Positions 24,345-37,194 of a DNA stretch of 64,000 nt are shown piece after piece. Position 1 is the stretch's first letter. The number at the start of each line of letters is the position of its first letter. The notes below the pieces were generated by a model that saw only the letters and a program-made list of their open reading frames with translations, searched no databases and had not been told where the DNA came from. A program made the translations under genes and the position numbers. The stretch spans positions 33,313,722 to 33,377,721 of the forward strand of contig CM050654.1 of the NCBI GenBank assembly GCA_027574665.1. The letters are read 5' to 3'. Source of the DNA: Rhynochetos jubatus (taxonomy: Eukaryota; Chordata; Aves; Eurypygiformes; Rhynochetidae).

Positions 24345-27300
24345 ATCCAGCAGTCAGCCGATGGATGTGGCAGCGGTACCCTTGGTGCTGGGGGAGCATC
24401 GTCCTTGCCCGCGGAGACAGGATGGAAAAAAGCCACTGCTCCCGTTGCCGGACAGAGTTAGGACTGGCTTGATGGCTCCTGACGGTAGTGGGAGGGGAGC
24501 CTGGAAGCGATTTAACTGTGCCTTTACCATCACTGGGGTGGTTTCTGTGTGTTCCTTGTCATGCTGTGAATTAAGGGATACTTGTGTTAGGACACTGGGT
24601 GGGGTGGACTGGTGAGCGGGAGCTCATTGCATCCCAGCCCTGTGGCTGCAGGGGATGTGCTCAGCCTCCCTGTCTTGCAGCTTTGCTTCAATATTTACAT
24701 AAACATCGACACATGTTTAAAAAGCTTCAGCCAGAACAAGCGAGACCAAACACCACTGTGGGAATGTCACTGTGTCCTTTTTTTAGAGACGACGTGGTGG
24801 GCTGATTGTTGGGTTCAGAGCCCTTTTGGGAGGGCAGTGGTTTGCAAAGAAGCCGAGTCTGTAGCAATGGATGAGCTTTTACATAGGACAGAGGTGGGAG
24901 ACACAGAAGAAAAAGGGATGCTTGGATCTGTGGTATTAGCTTGAAGCATAAAGCCAAGATCCAGCTTGGCAGGCTTTGTTAGAGATGTCCCATGAGAGCA
25001 AAGACCAGTTTGGGATGCTGAACTGGCTTCAGGTCTACCAGGGAGCCTTTAAAGATGCAGCAAGGCACCCTGACTGAGAGCAGCCCTGTCATGCCAAAGG
25101 GGATTATCCAAGGGAACCCTCGGAGCCACACTGCCATAACTCCTTGGGCAAACACTTGGTCCCAGCATGAGAGTGGCTGTGATTATCCTGTGCTGGGAAA
25201 GCTTGCTTTTCCTAGGCATTAGAGCTGAGTAAAGGGTGGTGTGGATCAAACACTCCCCAAACCCATTATGGATATTTTAATGGTGCTGTGGACTTGTTTT
25301 CCAGATTTCTTTGAAAAACAGTTTGGGGTGCATATACACGCACGTGTGTTAGACTTAATGTCTCTCCAGAGAGGGAAAGGAGCCAGAGCATCCCTCTGCT
25401 ATTCATTTCCAAAGGCAGGATGTACAAACAATATCAATATTTATTAGGCAGCTTTGTTTATCCCAGGATTGTAACAAAGAAAGTGACTTAGATTGTGGTG
25501 TTTGTCCTCTTTGCAGTGTCCTATTCCTCATTTGTGATTGTGGGTCTTTCTTAATGCATATTTTTTTTCCCTTTTCTGAAGACAACTGTAACCAGAATAG
25601 CTTAAAAAAGGAAAGTGGCGCTTAGTTGATGGCTGACTCAGTGGTTATATAATTTCTGCTTTTAAGAGCCCCCCTCTGTGATAAAGACAACACCACTTAC
25701 CACCCAGGCTTACAACAGCAGCTTTCTTGCCAGTTTTGCCCTTCCACCCTTCCTTCCTTCCCCTCAGCTGCTTTAAATAAACAGGGAAGTTTTAAGTTAC
25801 AATGAGACCAGTACATTTACTGAATCTCCACCTATGAATGGCTTATTTTGTTCACTTCAGCTTAAATCTGATTTCAAGTGACACGAAGAAGAAGAAAAAT
25901 ATCCCCAAATCCCTAAACCCTACTTATAGCATCATGAAAGCGCCCAGTCAGCAATTCCTGCAATAGCGGCTTTGCTGGAGGCTGTTTGCTCTGCCCCTCG
26001 CTGACTGACCCACGGAGGGCGCACAGAGGAATTTTTAGGCATTTAGATGAGAATTTAGGGGTTTACTCCTTATGAAAGATGCAAAACATCAGTCCCATGC
26101 ACAGGGAGTCTCTGCCACTGCTTGTTGCATCCTTACGCGAGACGGAAATGCACTGTAAGGCACAGCGCTGCCGCCTCTGAAAGCACAGGACGGTTACCAG
26201 CTGCTCCCTTTAATTTCCCCAAAGTCAGTCACAACACGAGCAAAGCGACAACCCCAGTGACACTTCCCAAACACTGAGCACCAGGAGCATGCGGCACCAG
26301 AGAACTCAGCCCATGTTCTGCGCTGCGTGTCTCCAGTATAAATAGCCTGGCTGGAGGATCTTTTGCCCAAAATGAGGATGGGAGGGTGATTTTATGTTAA
26401 TTCAACATGTCAGCTTTTCCATGAGCTGCGTTTGAAAGCAGGGACCCCAGAGCTCTCTGCTCTGCCTGGATCAGGAGCACTGAGCTGACTAAACTGAGCA
26501 TCAGGTGATGCGAGGGTTGTTCGCTGCTGGCTGGCGGTCACAAAGGCTCTCAGTATGGACAGTCTTTGGCAGGTACCTCCTCGGTACTTCACACACTGCT
26601 TGCTGTGTTGAGGCCACTTGCATGAGGACAAGCCATGCTCTGTGGTGGGGACACAGGTGGGATGAGGAACCCTCCCTTGGCACCACCGGGACAGTGATCT
26701 TCTGACGAGGTGCCAAATGAGACCACAGGGATGTCCCAGCAGAAAAGGTCCAGGATGACCTAAGAGCTGGGGGGTGTGAAAGTACTCAGCAACAGCCTGA
26801 CTCCAGCTGTAATTGCAAACAAACCCAGCTCCTGCCTATGGTTTTCCAAGCTTGATCTCCAGGTGCTTTGCAGAGCAGGTTGGCAGCCACAGCAACATGC
26901 TGCTGGTCTGAGAGGAGCCCCTTCTCAAGAGGGCACTTGGCCGACACTGGTCCTGTGCCCACAGGGTATCCCTGGGGCAGAAGTCAGTGGAGGGGATGTA
27001 AAAACCTTGGGATGGAAAATGCTACAGTGCCAGGGGTTTGCTGGGTCCTTGGCAGCGGTACGGTCCTTGCTACCTAAGGATTAGCATCAGCTGAAATAAT
27101 TAAGTGTCCTTCAGAAAGTCCCTTTGTGGATAGTTTTCTTCTCCTTCCCCTTCTGTCTTTTGACCAGCTGTGAGCAAGTGGAAGGACAGAAGAAAAAGTG
27201 AGTAAACCCTGGGGAACACCATCATGCCCGAGGCAACACGCTTACCGGTGCCGTTGAGAAAAGTAAAGTCGCACTCCAGAAGACATGGGCAGAGACCCAG

Positions 27301-29084
27301 AGTGATTTGTGTTAATTAGTTAATGAGCAACCTGTTGGAGGGAGTCAGACATACAGACCCCTCACCCTTCACCACATAGATAGACCAGTCGTTGAGCTCG
27401 TGAGTCAAGATCCACCCTGAGCTGCGATAGCACAGAAAGTACTTGGGGAAAGATCCCGAAGATCCATAATGAGTGAAAGCAAATGCTGGCGGAAAGGCAG
27501 CCCTCGCCTGTTTGCAAGGCCCTTGGGGTTTTTGCTGGAGTCATTCTGGTGGGGAGAACATGTATGAATGTGGAAATCAGCTGTGGCATGTTGGATCTCA
27601 ACTCTTCCCATCAATGGGGGCTCTTGGCTCGTGCTCTTTAGGCATCTGATCCCTCCAGCTCATCTTTTCAACTTTAATGAAAGATATGCGTGTGCTTCCC
27701 CTTCCCCCCCCCAGTACGTTACATTTTCAGACCAATTTTAAAAGTAACCTCTTTAATATTGAATTATTCCTGATCTGTATTGTCACTTCTAGCTGATTAG
27801 TTTAAGGACTGTGCTTGGTTTGTTTAATAACCTCTTGACACTAAACAAACAAGCTTGAAAAGGGAACAATTTGCAAAACAGAAGGAAAACAAATAACCTA
27901 CAAGGGCACCCTCTTCAAAATAGAAAGACTGATTACATTAAAATAGCAAAATAATTTCAGACATTAAAAGAAAGTATATAGATATTGGCTTATCTATATT
28001 CAAGGAAGACTTAAAAACACCACAAAGTTAAAGTTTTCATTAGTGATACAGTGAAATCTCTCAATTAGAATGCCTGGAGCATATTAAATGGTATTTAGTT
28101 TCTAACTCAATGCATCATTTTCTGTTAAATAATTGATCGTGGTGCAGAGATTGTGTTTGTGTAGTTTAAGAAAGCGATTAGGCCAAAGAACATTTGGTAG
28201 GGAAATTGCATCAATAACTCCAGCACTGCTCCAACGTGTTGTGGAGGTGCTCTCCTAGCAAGGCCGACCACTGAGGTGGGCAGGTGTGGGGGCTGAAGGG
28301 ACTCAGGGCAATGAAAGCTGTACTGGACCACAGGGAGCTCATCTTGAACACAGAGAGTGCAGCCTGCTGCTTTCAGACACCCAGCAATGAGGTGCAGCTG
28401 GGAGCAGGGTGAGACCCTCACCCCAAAATCACACCGAATAAGTGAACGTTGTGGAGAGGCTCTGGGCATGCTGGAGGAAGACCCAGTGAGGAGCCCATAG
28501 GAGTTCTGACAAAGGTCACATGGGATGGGGTTAACCTGGAGAGAGGTGAAACTTTTGGGGATTTCACTGGGCTGTTGCACCTCTGTGACCAATGCCCAGA
28601 TCCCAGTGATGTTATTTTTCTAGGTGATGTTAATTTACACCTGGTGCCTGCAGTTGGGGGATACAGTGATCTTATACCACTCTGTTGCCACAGCACATAA
28701 GAGTGTCTTCAGGTGTGTGCTTAAATAGGATTTAAAATGCTTATTTCAGCCCATCACTCAGCTGTGTTTGAACAGGGAAGGCTTTAACTTTCCCTTGCAG
28801 CTTTATCATGGCTGGAGCGATGCAATCATGGCCGTGTGGAAGGCACTGGTGGAACTCCCACTCATCGCAGTTAAAGCCAGGTTTCTTCTATGCCTTTGAA
28901 GTGGACAAGTCTCTTTGGAAAACTTCATTCCTAGGTGAGCAAAGATTTCTTCTGGGTTGCACGAACACCACCCAGATCTTCAGGGCTTTGCTCCATTTTA
29001 CAAGGTGTTTAGGCTGATTGAATGGCACAACACAAAGCCCATAAAGTTTAACCATCAAGATTTTGGGTAGCACTTCTCTCCCCC
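24345..29084. other. Gene-free interval
   Basis: No exon is recognised. The stretch 27700-28140 is AT-rich and unique (TTAATATTGAATTATTCC, GTTTGTTTAATAACC, repeated ATTA cores) and could hold regulatory sequence. The rest is mixed-composition intergenic DNA. Confidence 0.45.
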
Positions 29085-29330
29085 CGCCAAGTTTTTAATT
29101 TTGATTTGCTTATATTCTTTAATGAGATGCAATTACAGTTTCAATGTAATAGGTAGGAGGCTTTATATTTGTACTGCTTTGTAGTAAAGACATAATTACT
29201 GAGTTTATGAATCAAATCCCTTTATGTATCATAAATACTTATTAAAACAGCCACTGGCAATTTTACTTCAACATGTTTCTTCATGAAGTAGGATTTATTG
29301 CCTATATATAAATGCCAGTCTTTCCTGAAT
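29085..29330. promoter_or_regulatory. Candidate conserved non-coding element
   Basis: This unique AT-rich block has many homeodomain-type cores, including GATGCAATTACAG (near 29126), ACATAATTACTG (near 29189) and TTATGAATCAAAT (near 29205), and no simple repeats. It has the look of a conserved developmental enhancer, but no alignment was available. Confidence 0.3.
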
Positions 29331-30379
29331 CTCCCTCCCCTACAATTGCTTGGCTTGCAGAATGCCCATGGCTGGTTTGGAGTGGTTCAGAAGGTGAGAC
29401 ATTTTATAACGCACTTAAATAGCTCTGTGTGTGCATATACAGCTCATGTGCCCTGAAGACAGCTTCATGATTATTGTTTATGCTCCAGTGAGACCTCCAG
29501 TCCGCCTTTTGCTCGGCACGGTATGAGCAGACGGTAGTAGATGTCATCTACAGAGGTGTTTGCCCACTGTATGCTGTGCACTAAGTAGGGACAGGGGGAT
29601 TGATGCTCTGGTGGGAAGGTCTCCATAAATCTCTAAACTCTCCGGTTTTCTGCATGAAGGTGGGTTTCACACAACTGAAGAAAGTTTTTCTTTGATTTCC
29701 CTTACAATTTTTTGAGAGGCAGATGTTATTTCCCTGTCTCTTCCTCTTATCCTCACACTGGTTGAGCATCCTCCCATCTTTAGGGGAAGAAAAGGCCGGG
29801 GAGGGGGAGGTGGCACCACACAGGGTAGAGTTCTGGGAAAGATTTGAACATGGTAAGTTGTTGACACTTCGGAGGCTACTGCCAAAGGGAAGATTTGATC
29901 CATGGACTGTAGAAACAGTAGTAAAGGCAGCTTTGATTTCTGTAGACAAAGGATTAGTCCCAAACAGTTTAAAAGGAAGGTTGGCAAGGCAAAATCCTGC
30001 AAGGTGTTGCCAGAAAGTTTGTGCCAGATTAACCTGACTTCTCTCTCTCCTTGGCTAAGCTAACAAACACCCTCAACACAAGGGCAGTAAATCTCCTCCC
30101 TGGAAATGTGCACTTGAGAAAGTACTTTACAAGAAGACTTTGGTGAAACTAGAAAAGTTGATTCTCAACAGATGAAAAAATAAGGTTGATAGGGCATTTG
30201 TTTACAGGTGTACAACAGCAAGCAAGGACCTAAACAAAGACTCCTGTCAAAGGTAGGTCACGGGACAGATTTTTTCAACTGTCATTTCCTTTATGGTCCA
30301 AAAAGCCAAAATTGTATTTACTGCGTTAGCCACTGAGACACATTCAGGAGATTTGGTCTGTGGAGAGCAGAATCACCAT

Positions 30380-30860
30380 AATTTTGTTCAAGGACCAGCA
30401 GAAATGGAACAAAATGTTGTGAGACATGCAAAGTCCTGCATTTGGGCACTCAAGACCGTGCCAATATCTTGTGGTACATGTTGTGGGCTGGGACCTAGTG
30501 AGGACAACCACTTTGTTTGCTCCAGGTGTCAAACAGTCAACAGTAACCTTAGGATGGGACAGACATTTCCCAGGCAAGTGAGGTATCATACCAGCACACA
30601 AGGTCTGTACAAGTCCTTGTCTGGAATACTGCATATTTGGGTCACAAATCCTCAAGAGAGATATGAATTCATCCTGGACCAGCTACAGAGGAAGACTGAC
30701 AGAAACAGAACGAAGTGGAGAGCTTTTTCTAGAGGAGGCTGGGAGCGCTTGGTGAGCAGAGACAGAGGAGTGCTCTCTCTGACGAAGACATGGAGGTAGA
30801 GAAGGAAGTGTTTGAGTCAGAGGACAATGCTGGCTAAGAAAAAAAGATGGATATAACTTC
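30380..30860 (+). mobile_element. CR1 LINE fragment (+ orientation)
   Basis: Ordered matches to avian CR1 include GAAATGGAACAAAATGTTGT, AAAGTCCTGCATTTGGGCA (30430), TACATGTTGTGGGCTGGGACC (30475), GTCTGGAATACTGCATATTTGGGTC (around 30618) and AAGAGAGATATGAATTCATCC (around 30654). CR1-like sequence may extend left to about 29990 (GTGCCAGATTAACCTGACTTC), but that half is too diverged to fix. It is broken and non-functional. Confidence 0.65.
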
Positions 30861-31340
30861 ATGTAAGTATAACCATGAAGAATGGGAGGGTCAAAGTTTT
30901 CTACCTACCAGCAGCAAAGCTTCTGGAATGGCTCCTGAGAGGACATGAGGAAGGACACCGACCCCCTCCTGGCTTACCAATGGGGTGTGTAACTCAGGTA
31001 ATAGCAGAGGACAGTAATCCTGGGTGTCCCTTTCTGTCATCAAGCCATTCTTAATGAGCCCCTTAATGCTCAGTCCTTCACCAGAAAACACATGCAATTT
31101 AGGAGCACTGTGATGGTTCTAACATGCCTGCTCTGATTTATCCAATGGCTATTATTCCTTTTCCATCCATGACACAACGAGGTCCTGTCATTCAATCATT
31201 AATTAGGAGTGTTGTCACCTTTCAATTAAAAAAAGCAAAATTGAGAAAATTCCTCCTGGATCCTTTTGCTCCAGTCCCAGGGGAAGGGGGAGGTAAATCA
31301 CACCACGCAGGTAGGGCAACCAGGGACTTTCATCCAACAA
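30861..31340. other. Gene-free interval
   Basis: Nothing coding or repetitive is recognised. The sequence is mixed in composition. Confidence 0.4.
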
Positions 31341-31349
31341 AGCAAGTTG

Positions 31350-31560
31350 CCCTCTCCAGAGCTGATTGATTGGCCCAGGAAGCTCGTTTAACCCAGCATC
31401 ATCTATCTTCAGGACTAATCAGGCACGATTAATAAAAAAGAAGAAAGGCAAGCACGTTTGTAAGAGTAGGCTGGTGGCTGATAAACAGATAATTACATAA
31501 AGCAAAGCCGTCATGACGATAAATGTGTTTTAGCAAGAAGTGACCTCCCGGTGTGGGAAG
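31350..31560. promoter_or_regulatory. Candidate conserved non-coding element
   Basis: A unique block contains TGATTGAT (31363-31370, a PBX-HOX type octamer), GACTAATCAGG (around 31412), CACGATTAATAAA (around 31426) and CAGATAATTACATAAAG (around 31486), separated by non-repetitive sequence. The motif density is suggestive, but conservation has not been tested. Confidence 0.3.
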
Positions 31561-31959
31561 CACGAAAGAGTTTAAGCCTCACCATCATCCAGGGATGAGG
31601 GGGATGGGGGTGGGTTTGCCACTTGGTAAATGGTGTTGGGATTTATCACAGCGGATACATAGAGGCTCTGGAGAGTGCTTCAGCAAGCGTTGGTGCTGCT
31701 TGTCGTAGGTGGTTGTTTCTCAGGTATTTGATCTGCAGTTTAGTTTTTCGGATGTATCACAGGTCGTGCCAGCCCCTGGAGTCACTGGATCTGTCCCAGG
31801 GCAGCTGCAAAGGGAAACATGGGATGCTCTTACCAGGAGGAGCTGCTGGGATCCCGCGCTTCACCCTGCGCTCATCCTCAGCTTTCTGGGGCATCTTGGT
31901 GGGCACCCCTGTAACCACATCTCCCTGGACACGGTCTGAGTCAGGGGATGCAGAGGCAG

Positions 31960-32370
31960 ACGGAGCCAGAGGGCTAGCCGTCTGCCGGGCACGTTTTGGT
32001 GGGAGCAGCCGGGTGCAGCCCGGGGAGAGACACCCCCACCCTCCCGAGCCTCCTCCGTGCCGGCACTTCGGGGCGGCTCAGGGCTCCAGCTCTGGGGTGC
32101 CGAGGAGGTGGCAGTGCCAGGCGGTGCCGAGAGCCTTCCCCAGCCGAGCTGCCGGCTCCCCTTCTCTCTCCACAGGGTGGCAATGCCTGCCCGCGGCTGC
32201 AGCATCCCGCTCCTGCCGCCGCCGCCGCGCACGTCCTGCGGGGGACCCGCCGACCCCCGGGACGCGGGCGCGGCCACCGGTTGCAGCCGTCGGGGGCAGA
32301 GCCATGGGGCGCCCGGGCAGGAGGTACTGCTGGCTGGGATGGCACCGCTGGCTCGGTACCTCTTCAACAT
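31960..32370. promoter_or_regulatory. Isolated CpG island in the gene desert
   Basis: About 400 bp is strongly GC- and CpG-rich (for example GCCGCCGCCGCGCACGTCCTG at 32218 and GACCCCCGGGACGCGGGCGCGG near 32252), flanked by ordinary sequence. Inside, a good acceptor (TTCTCTCTCCACAG, AG at 32174-32175) and a donor (CAGGAG/GTACTG, GT at 32324-32325) enclose 148 bp. The long open frames across it are GC-driven and match no family I know. It may be the promoter or exon of a non-coding RNA. Confidence 0.45.
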
Positions 32371-35300
32371 CACGGGGTACTTCTGCCCATCGCCACGCTT
32401 TGGGGTGGCTGTGGGTACCGTCCCCAGCCACACTCCCGTGTGTCTGCGGCCGCTGCTTGGTGGGAAATCTGCTTTGTGGGGATGTCTCTGGGATAGGAGT
32501 CCAGGCCTGCTGCTCATCTGGGAGAACCTGTGCAAAACCCCCATCACATGTTCACCCGGCAGCACGGAAGGTGTTTCACTGGGCCTTGTAAATATGTGTG
32601 CGGCTCTAATGTGGAGTCCTGTCCTGCAGAAGCTGCCAAGGGATGCATCAGTGGCGAGAGAAGCAGCTGCTGAATAGCAGACGTTAAATAGACAAAGGTT
32701 AAACCTGCGATGTGAAGGCAAGCACTGAAAAGGCAGGTGCTAAAGAGAGGAGCAGCTCCGGGGAGAACTGGAATGAACTCCTCCCAAGCAGCTGAGACCA
32801 TTTGTTTATTAAAAACACATGTACACGCACTCACGAGAGTGTGTTGAGGCCAAACACAAGCTCACACCCCTCCCGTGGCCAAAGGTTAAGCTGTGAGATG
32901 GTCAGAAGCCCTTGCGAGCTGAGCAGCAGCAGCACTAGCAGCACTCTCCCCTGCGGGACCAGCCCGAGCCCAAGCGGGTGGGGAAAGAGGCTGGGGGCTC
33001 CCCAGGGTGTCCCATTTATAACTAAGTATTTACATTATACTGAGCCAAAGAGCAAAGTGTTGCATTTTAAGGCATGCAGGCTGCTAAGTTGTGTGTATAA
33101 TTGTTCTCAGGTCTGAAGTCAAAATGTAACCCCGTCTCCATTTCTGCCACTACAGGAGAGCCCAGACACACGTCCTCTAACGATGTCATGTGTCAGAATT
33201 TCTTAATGATGCTTTCCCTTCTGATTTCTGTTTAATTTGCCCCGTCTCCTTCTGAAGATTACTCCCTTTTTACATCCCTCTGTATAAAGAGCGTTTAGTT
33301 AGCGGGGAAGAAAAGACTGCCATTGAGGAACTAAGAAAAGCACTGGATTAATTCTCTGCCTGCAGCTAAACTGAGAGTTCATCTCCTAATAGGCCATTTC
33401 AAAGCAGTTAGATTTACTCTTTTAGACTAACCATACTGTCTGAACAATATTTTATGCCTGTGCTAAAATATAATAGGCTAGAGAGACAACTCAGATGTCA
33501 AGAGTAGATAGTCCTGTCAAAGTAATTTGTCTTGGGTAATAGACAGACTGACATGACTTTGAAATATGCCAAGAAAGAAATCATTCCACATTTGAATGGT
33601 TTGTTTCTTTCCCTTTAAAAAGCCAAGACTGTATTACTTAAATCATGTCTACCAGAAAGTCTTTATTTTCTGTGAAAATAACATCGGTATTGCCAGCGAT
33701 GGGGACCTGGCACAACGGGACTTTGCGGTGTTTGGTAGGGGAAATAGGCAACGCCAGCATGGTGCTCCCAGAGCATCCTCAGACCACCCGTTGTAGCACC
33801 TTGTTGCTGCCAGCGCCCGGAGTGTTTGGGAATGGATTAATAAAGTTAAGCCCAGCACCCTGGGAAGTGGAACTCAGTGGAACTGAGTTCAGGAGAGATG
33901 TTTTTCAGCCGAGGTGTTTCAATAGTCCCCTAAGGAGCGTGACACTGGCAGTTGCACTTCTTCAGCTTTAACCATTTAGATCAAAAATGCTACTTAATCT
34001 CAGGGGTAATGACTGAAGAAATGCAAGTAAAGTTCTCAACACAGTGTTTGTCACAAGCTTCCCCACTGCAAAAAAATGTTATTGTTACTGTTTATAGCTT
34101 TTATAAGCTTTTATTGGCTTCATCACAGACAGTCAGCAAATACATGTATACTTACAAGATACAAACAACCAGGTATCCGGTCTTGTCATTTGTCCAAATG
34201 TTCTGGAATAAAGACTTAACTTAGTTTTTGGTTAAGAAAGTGTAGATGAGGACTTGGAAAAAGTCAGAAAAGTCTTAAGAGAATTCATTGCCTTATGTTA
34301 AAAGGATAAAAAGAAAGTTGGTAGAGTCTTATTTTGCAGAATACAGAGTAGGTAAGATTTTTAGTGTTTACTTAGTCCCTTCACACCACTATGCTAGGTA
34401 AAAGTACAGCTGAAGAAGGAGCCAAATATGTTTATGTTCCCTTTAAAGCCTTCTTCCATTGCAGGTGTAAATGGCACCAGCTGATAATCACTGTGCTTGG
34501 CAACTTCCCCAGTGCTGCACCAGTGCTCCCTTGGGCTCGTGCTGATCCTTCTTGAAGCTGGGGGAATTCTGCCAGGGTACAGGTAGGAGCAGGATATTAT
34601 CCATCCATGGGGATAAATCCCCATGCCTTGGTCCCACCCCTTGGCAAAGTGGCTGCAAAACTATCCAATGCTGACAGCACTTTCAGTTCCCCACCCTGCA
34701 TGCACAGGTGTAAGTGACCACCAAGAAACGTGGGGCGGTAGCAATAAATTGCCTCACTTGGCAGTTTCTCAGGAACTTTCCATAGGAAGGTGAATAGCCA
34801 GCACTGCTGTCCCTGTTTTATGGGTAAGTATGCCAAAGAGTGGCAAGCAACTTGCCCTGCTGGGGTTAGAGGCAACACTGGGAATAGGGGGTGCCAGGCC
34901 AGGGAGTCTGGTGGCTTAATGACAGAACTGACACTTGTGGGTAAAATGTCCCTTTTCTGTTGCTACTCTACTGATACTTACAGCCATTTCTATTCAAGGC
35001 ATGTCATTATCAAATCTTTTGGGGAGCCCCTTGAGATTTGCAGTTGATAAGTAAAAGAAACTCCTTTATGTTAATAATGATAAAACAAAGCATCAAGTCA
35101 TTCGTGCTGATTTTACCCAAGACACTTCTTGAATTATTGCTCTCTCGCAGCTGTCATGGGCTTGAAGCTTTCAAAAGCCCATTTTGTCTCTGCTCGTAGC
35201 TCTTTCATCGTCAAAGACTGGTGCCGTACCCCTGGGTTTGCTTGTGCAGCTCAAAGAGGAGCAAGCGACGCAGCTCCTCAAAGTTAAACAAAAAATCCTC

Positions 35301-35829
35301 ACGGTTAATGAACTTGTCTAATTTTATGCAGAAAATGCTGCCATTTTTCCTTTTAAAACTCACTCTAAATTCCAGGTTGATACCGATGGGGATAGTTTCA
35401 AAAGCACCTCAGGCTTGGATGCAAATCCCTTTGACTTTCACCCAGACCTACATGTGGATTTTCAGTTGTCAAACCCTTTAGGCAGCATCACAAACCCACC
35501 TGGCTTCTCCTAAGTGCTGTGGCCAGCCAGCAACAATCAATGCCTCTCTACTTAGCTGTGCAGATCCCATTTACTCTAATTACCCATGAAAGAAAATGAT
35601 ATGGCTCTACTTTAAGGGTCTCCAAAGTTGTTTTATATTTTCCTGCAGTATTTTATGCACGTTGTTGTACTTTTTTCTCCCCACATCTTGAGCAGCGAAT
35701 GTGAAAATAAAAAAATCCAAACAACCCATACAACAACAACAAAAAGACAAACAGTGTCTCTAAAATTATTAAATTCCTATGCATGTGAGTGGGTATAAAT
35801 GATCTTGCCTACTCTGAGAGCAGGTTGAC
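32371..35829. other. Gene-free interval
   Basis: No exon is recognised with confidence. The stretch 33170-33560 is unique and AT-rich, with CTGGATTAATTC and AATATTTTATGCC segments, a weak regulatory candidate. A methionine-less 65-codon open frame lies on the minus strand at 35214-35408 without good splice sites. A short imperfect hairpin TGGGCTT...AAGCCCA lies near 35158-35182. Confidence 0.4.
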
Positions 35830-36290
35830 CTAAATTATACAGTATAGATTATTGCATTTAGAATAATAATGGTGTGCTGGATATAGCGGAGTGATTTTAA
35901 ACCAAGGACATACAGCCTTTGCTGAGATCCAGACGGCTTTCTTAATCTGATTTATGATGCAAAATTTAGGTCAGGTGGATTGATTCCTAATAGAGATGTA
36001 ATGAATCAAAATTCCTAGAATGGCTTTATTTTGCACAGAGGTGTCAACAAGCTGTACTTCTCTATTTGTGCACCTGGCGTGTAATGATTCTCTTGCAAAA
36101 ATCATAATCCATCAAGTCCTCCATTCTAGAATATCAATCAGTGCCAGGAACAAGACTATTTTAGCCAGGAGTTCTCAGTCATTTTGTTTTCCTCTTCATG
36201 AACACATAAGGCGCTGTGACATTTAAATTGTGCTTTGACATGTAATCATTAAATGTTTGAGAATGTCTCGTAAGGTTTTTGTTGCCTCAT
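35830..36290. promoter_or_regulatory. Candidate conserved non-coding element
   Basis: An unusually long unique AT-rich stretch holds GATTATTGCATTTAG (near 35847), TGATTTATGATGC (35948), GGTGGATTGATTCC (near 35975), ATGTAATGAATC (near 35996) and GTAATCATTAAATG (near 36242). No simple repeat or mobile-element sequence is seen. Confidence 0.3.
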
Positions 36291-37173
36291 CCACTTGCTT
36301 ACACCGGCTCCTTGTTTTGCCATTGTTACTGGGGTTTTTAGCATAAAATATCTGTATTGTTTCTTTTAATGGTTGGAGGCAAAATTATCTCAATTTCCTG
36401 ACAGGAAACTTGTTTTCAGTATTAGAAAAATAAAATTATAGCTAGTGAGATGTCTGTTCCTGCCTTAATGGAAATGAAAACCAAAAATCCAGGACCTTTC
36501 TCTTAACATACCTGTTTTTGACACAACAACCCAATTCAAGATGGATGATTGTCACCAAACTTGTGATATAGGCATGAATCTAGGTGGGTGCTTCTTGCTA
36601 AGATTTGTGTCCAAGGTGTTTTCCTATGTTATGCATGACCTTTTGCCTTGCTGAACACAAAGTTCCACAATGGGGCCACTGTAACTCCCAGCCATCTAAC
36701 AGTATTGTCTGTTGGGCAGCTTTCTGGCTATACCTGAGGAAATAATAAGAGGGATCATGCTGGAAATGCAACAAATCCCTCATATTCAATAGCAGTTCTG
36801 GGCAGGACTGGGTGCAATGGGGTATAATTATACCATAAGGCGATGGACAGGCACAGCATCATTTATTATTGCTGGTGTTAATTGTTATTGCTTTAATAAA
36901 CAATAACTGTGACTTCCTTCTCTTCTTGCTGCAGCAATGTGCAAATTGTGTCAAGACAACAGCCTGGTGGTGTGAGGTGCTATGGAGATACCCATGGAGA
37001 AGAAATGCCTTCCCTAGAGAGCAGGACTAAGTAACCACATTATTTTTTGAATTGGTCATTGAGTTATAAAAGTCAATTTAAAATAGACTTAAGGTGGAGA
37101 CCTCTACAGACCCTGTTGTACTAGTGCCTGAAGTGGCATTAACTCACTGTGCTCCTGACAGTGTGCTGCTGGT

Positions 37174-37194
37174 AAAAAAAAAAAAAAAAAAAAA
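37174..37194 (+). repeat. Poly(A) run, 21 bases
   Basis: Twenty-one consecutive A residues. No AATAAA precedes it and no flanking direct repeat is visible, so a retroposed tail is not supported. It is probably a simple mononucleotide repeat. Confidence 0.85.

Noticed and set aside
31623..32591. 322-codon frame across the 32-kb CpG island
   Set aside because: Three other frames are also long here. GC content explains it and no domain is recognisable.
37000..37194. Retroposed gene copy ending in the A21 run
   Set aside because: No polyadenylation hexamer, no coding similarity and no flanking direct repeat.
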